A DNA stretch of 5,385 bases, taken from NCBI GenBank assembly GCA_031266315.1, contig JAISBG010000405.1, positions 1-5,385 on the forward strand, in the 5' to 3' direction. Position 1 is the first letter of the stretch; each line of letters opens with the position of its first letter. The stretch comes from Planctomycetaceae bacterium. GTDB taxonomy: Bacteria; Planctomycetota; Planctomycetia; Pirellulales; Thermoguttaceae. Shown one piece after another: positions 5,248 through 5,385 of the stretch. Below the pieces are notes generated by a model, which saw only the letters and a list, made by a program, of their open reading frames with translations, did no database searches and had not been told where the DNA came from. A program made the position numbers and the translations under genes.

Positions 5248-5264
5248 TGGACAGTGAAAGTCCA
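5248..5264. repeat. Short hairpin TGGAC-GTCCA
   Basis: TGGAC (5248-5252) pairs with GTCCA (5260-5264) around a 7-nt loop, AGTGAAA. No T-run follows, so it does not look like a terminator. It lies 15 nt upstream of repeat copy B. Confidence 0.3.
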
Positions 5265-5279
5265 TCAAAAATAGACAGT

Positions 5280-5314
5280 TATACTGTGTTAGGGTTATAT
5301 TTGGTATTTTTCAA
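5280..5314 (+). repeat. Dispersed 35-nt intergenic repeat, copy B
   Basis: Starts TATACTGTGTTAGGGTTATA and ends TTTGGTATTTTTCAA. It differs from copy A (1322-1356) at three positions, all transitions. It is in the same orientation as copy A and also sits downstream of a core gene. Confidence 0.75.
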
Positions 5315-5357
5315 GTTTCTAAATAATTATTTTCTTGATTGATTCGAAACACTCAAT

Positions 5358-5377
5358 AGCCCGATAGGGCTTTATTT
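5358..5377 (+). terminator. Terminator-like hairpin at the right edge
   Basis: AGCCC (5358-5362) pairs with GGGCT (5367-5371) around GATA, followed by the T-rich TTATTTT (5371-5377 overlaps the stem end). This could terminate der transcription about 160 nt after its stop. Alternatively, the following CGTAACC resembles the GCCC-GGGC hairpin plus CGTAAC module of the 1449-1828 element, so it may be the edge of another palindromic repeat continuing past the window. Confidence 0.4.
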
Positions 5378-5385
5378 TCGTAACC

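Noticed and set aside
5321..5332. Perfect 12-bp palindrome AAATAATTATTT
   Set aside because: It is composed only of A and T in AT-rich spacer, where such palindromes arise easily; nothing else supports a binding site.

Overview
The window looks like chromosomal DNA of a low-GC, probably uncultured member of the Planctomycetota (or a close relative in the PVC group). Three coding regions support this: the C-terminal part of a PIN/TRAM protein of the YacL type with planctomycete-like sequence, a small protein of the Minf_1886 family (known mainly from Planctomycetes and Verrucomicrobia), and a complete Der/EngA GTPase. This placement is from recalled family sequence; no database search was run.

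Layout, all genes on the + strand. 1-777: 3' part of the PIN/TRAM gene; its start and any membrane segments lie left of the window. 784-1263: Minf_1886-family gene, 6 nt downstream and probably in the same operon. 1264-2033: a 770-nt non-coding region that is the most unusual part of the window. Nearly all of it forms one composite, imperfect inverted repeat: an inner foldback of about 380 nt (1449-1828) with 16-nt perfect terminal inverted repeats and arms built of small GC-rich hairpins, inside an outer pair of 68-nt arms (1378-1445 and 1845-1912) carrying phased AACCT boxes, inside a weaker outermost pair (1322-1356 and 1971-2001). 2034-3728: a TPR-ankyrin fusion protein of 564 aa with 14 ankyrin repeats. 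3826-5196: der. 5197-5385: a spacer with inverted repeats, a second copy of the 35-nt repeat seen at 1322, and a terminator-like hairpin at the right edge.

The PIN/TRAM, Minf_1886 and Der genes look like vertically inherited core genes. Der is a ribosome-assembly GTPase and the YacL-type protein is a presumed RNA-binding or nuclease-like protein. Between these core genes sit the foldback region and the repeat-rich ankyrin gene, which favours codons such as ATA that der rarely uses. This part looks like an accessory insertion. No transposase, recombinase, CRISPR array, tRNA or rRNA is visible. The foldback is best explained as a non-autonomous REP/BIME- or MITE-like element mobilised in trans. 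That is inference, as is any functional tie between it and the ankyrin gene.
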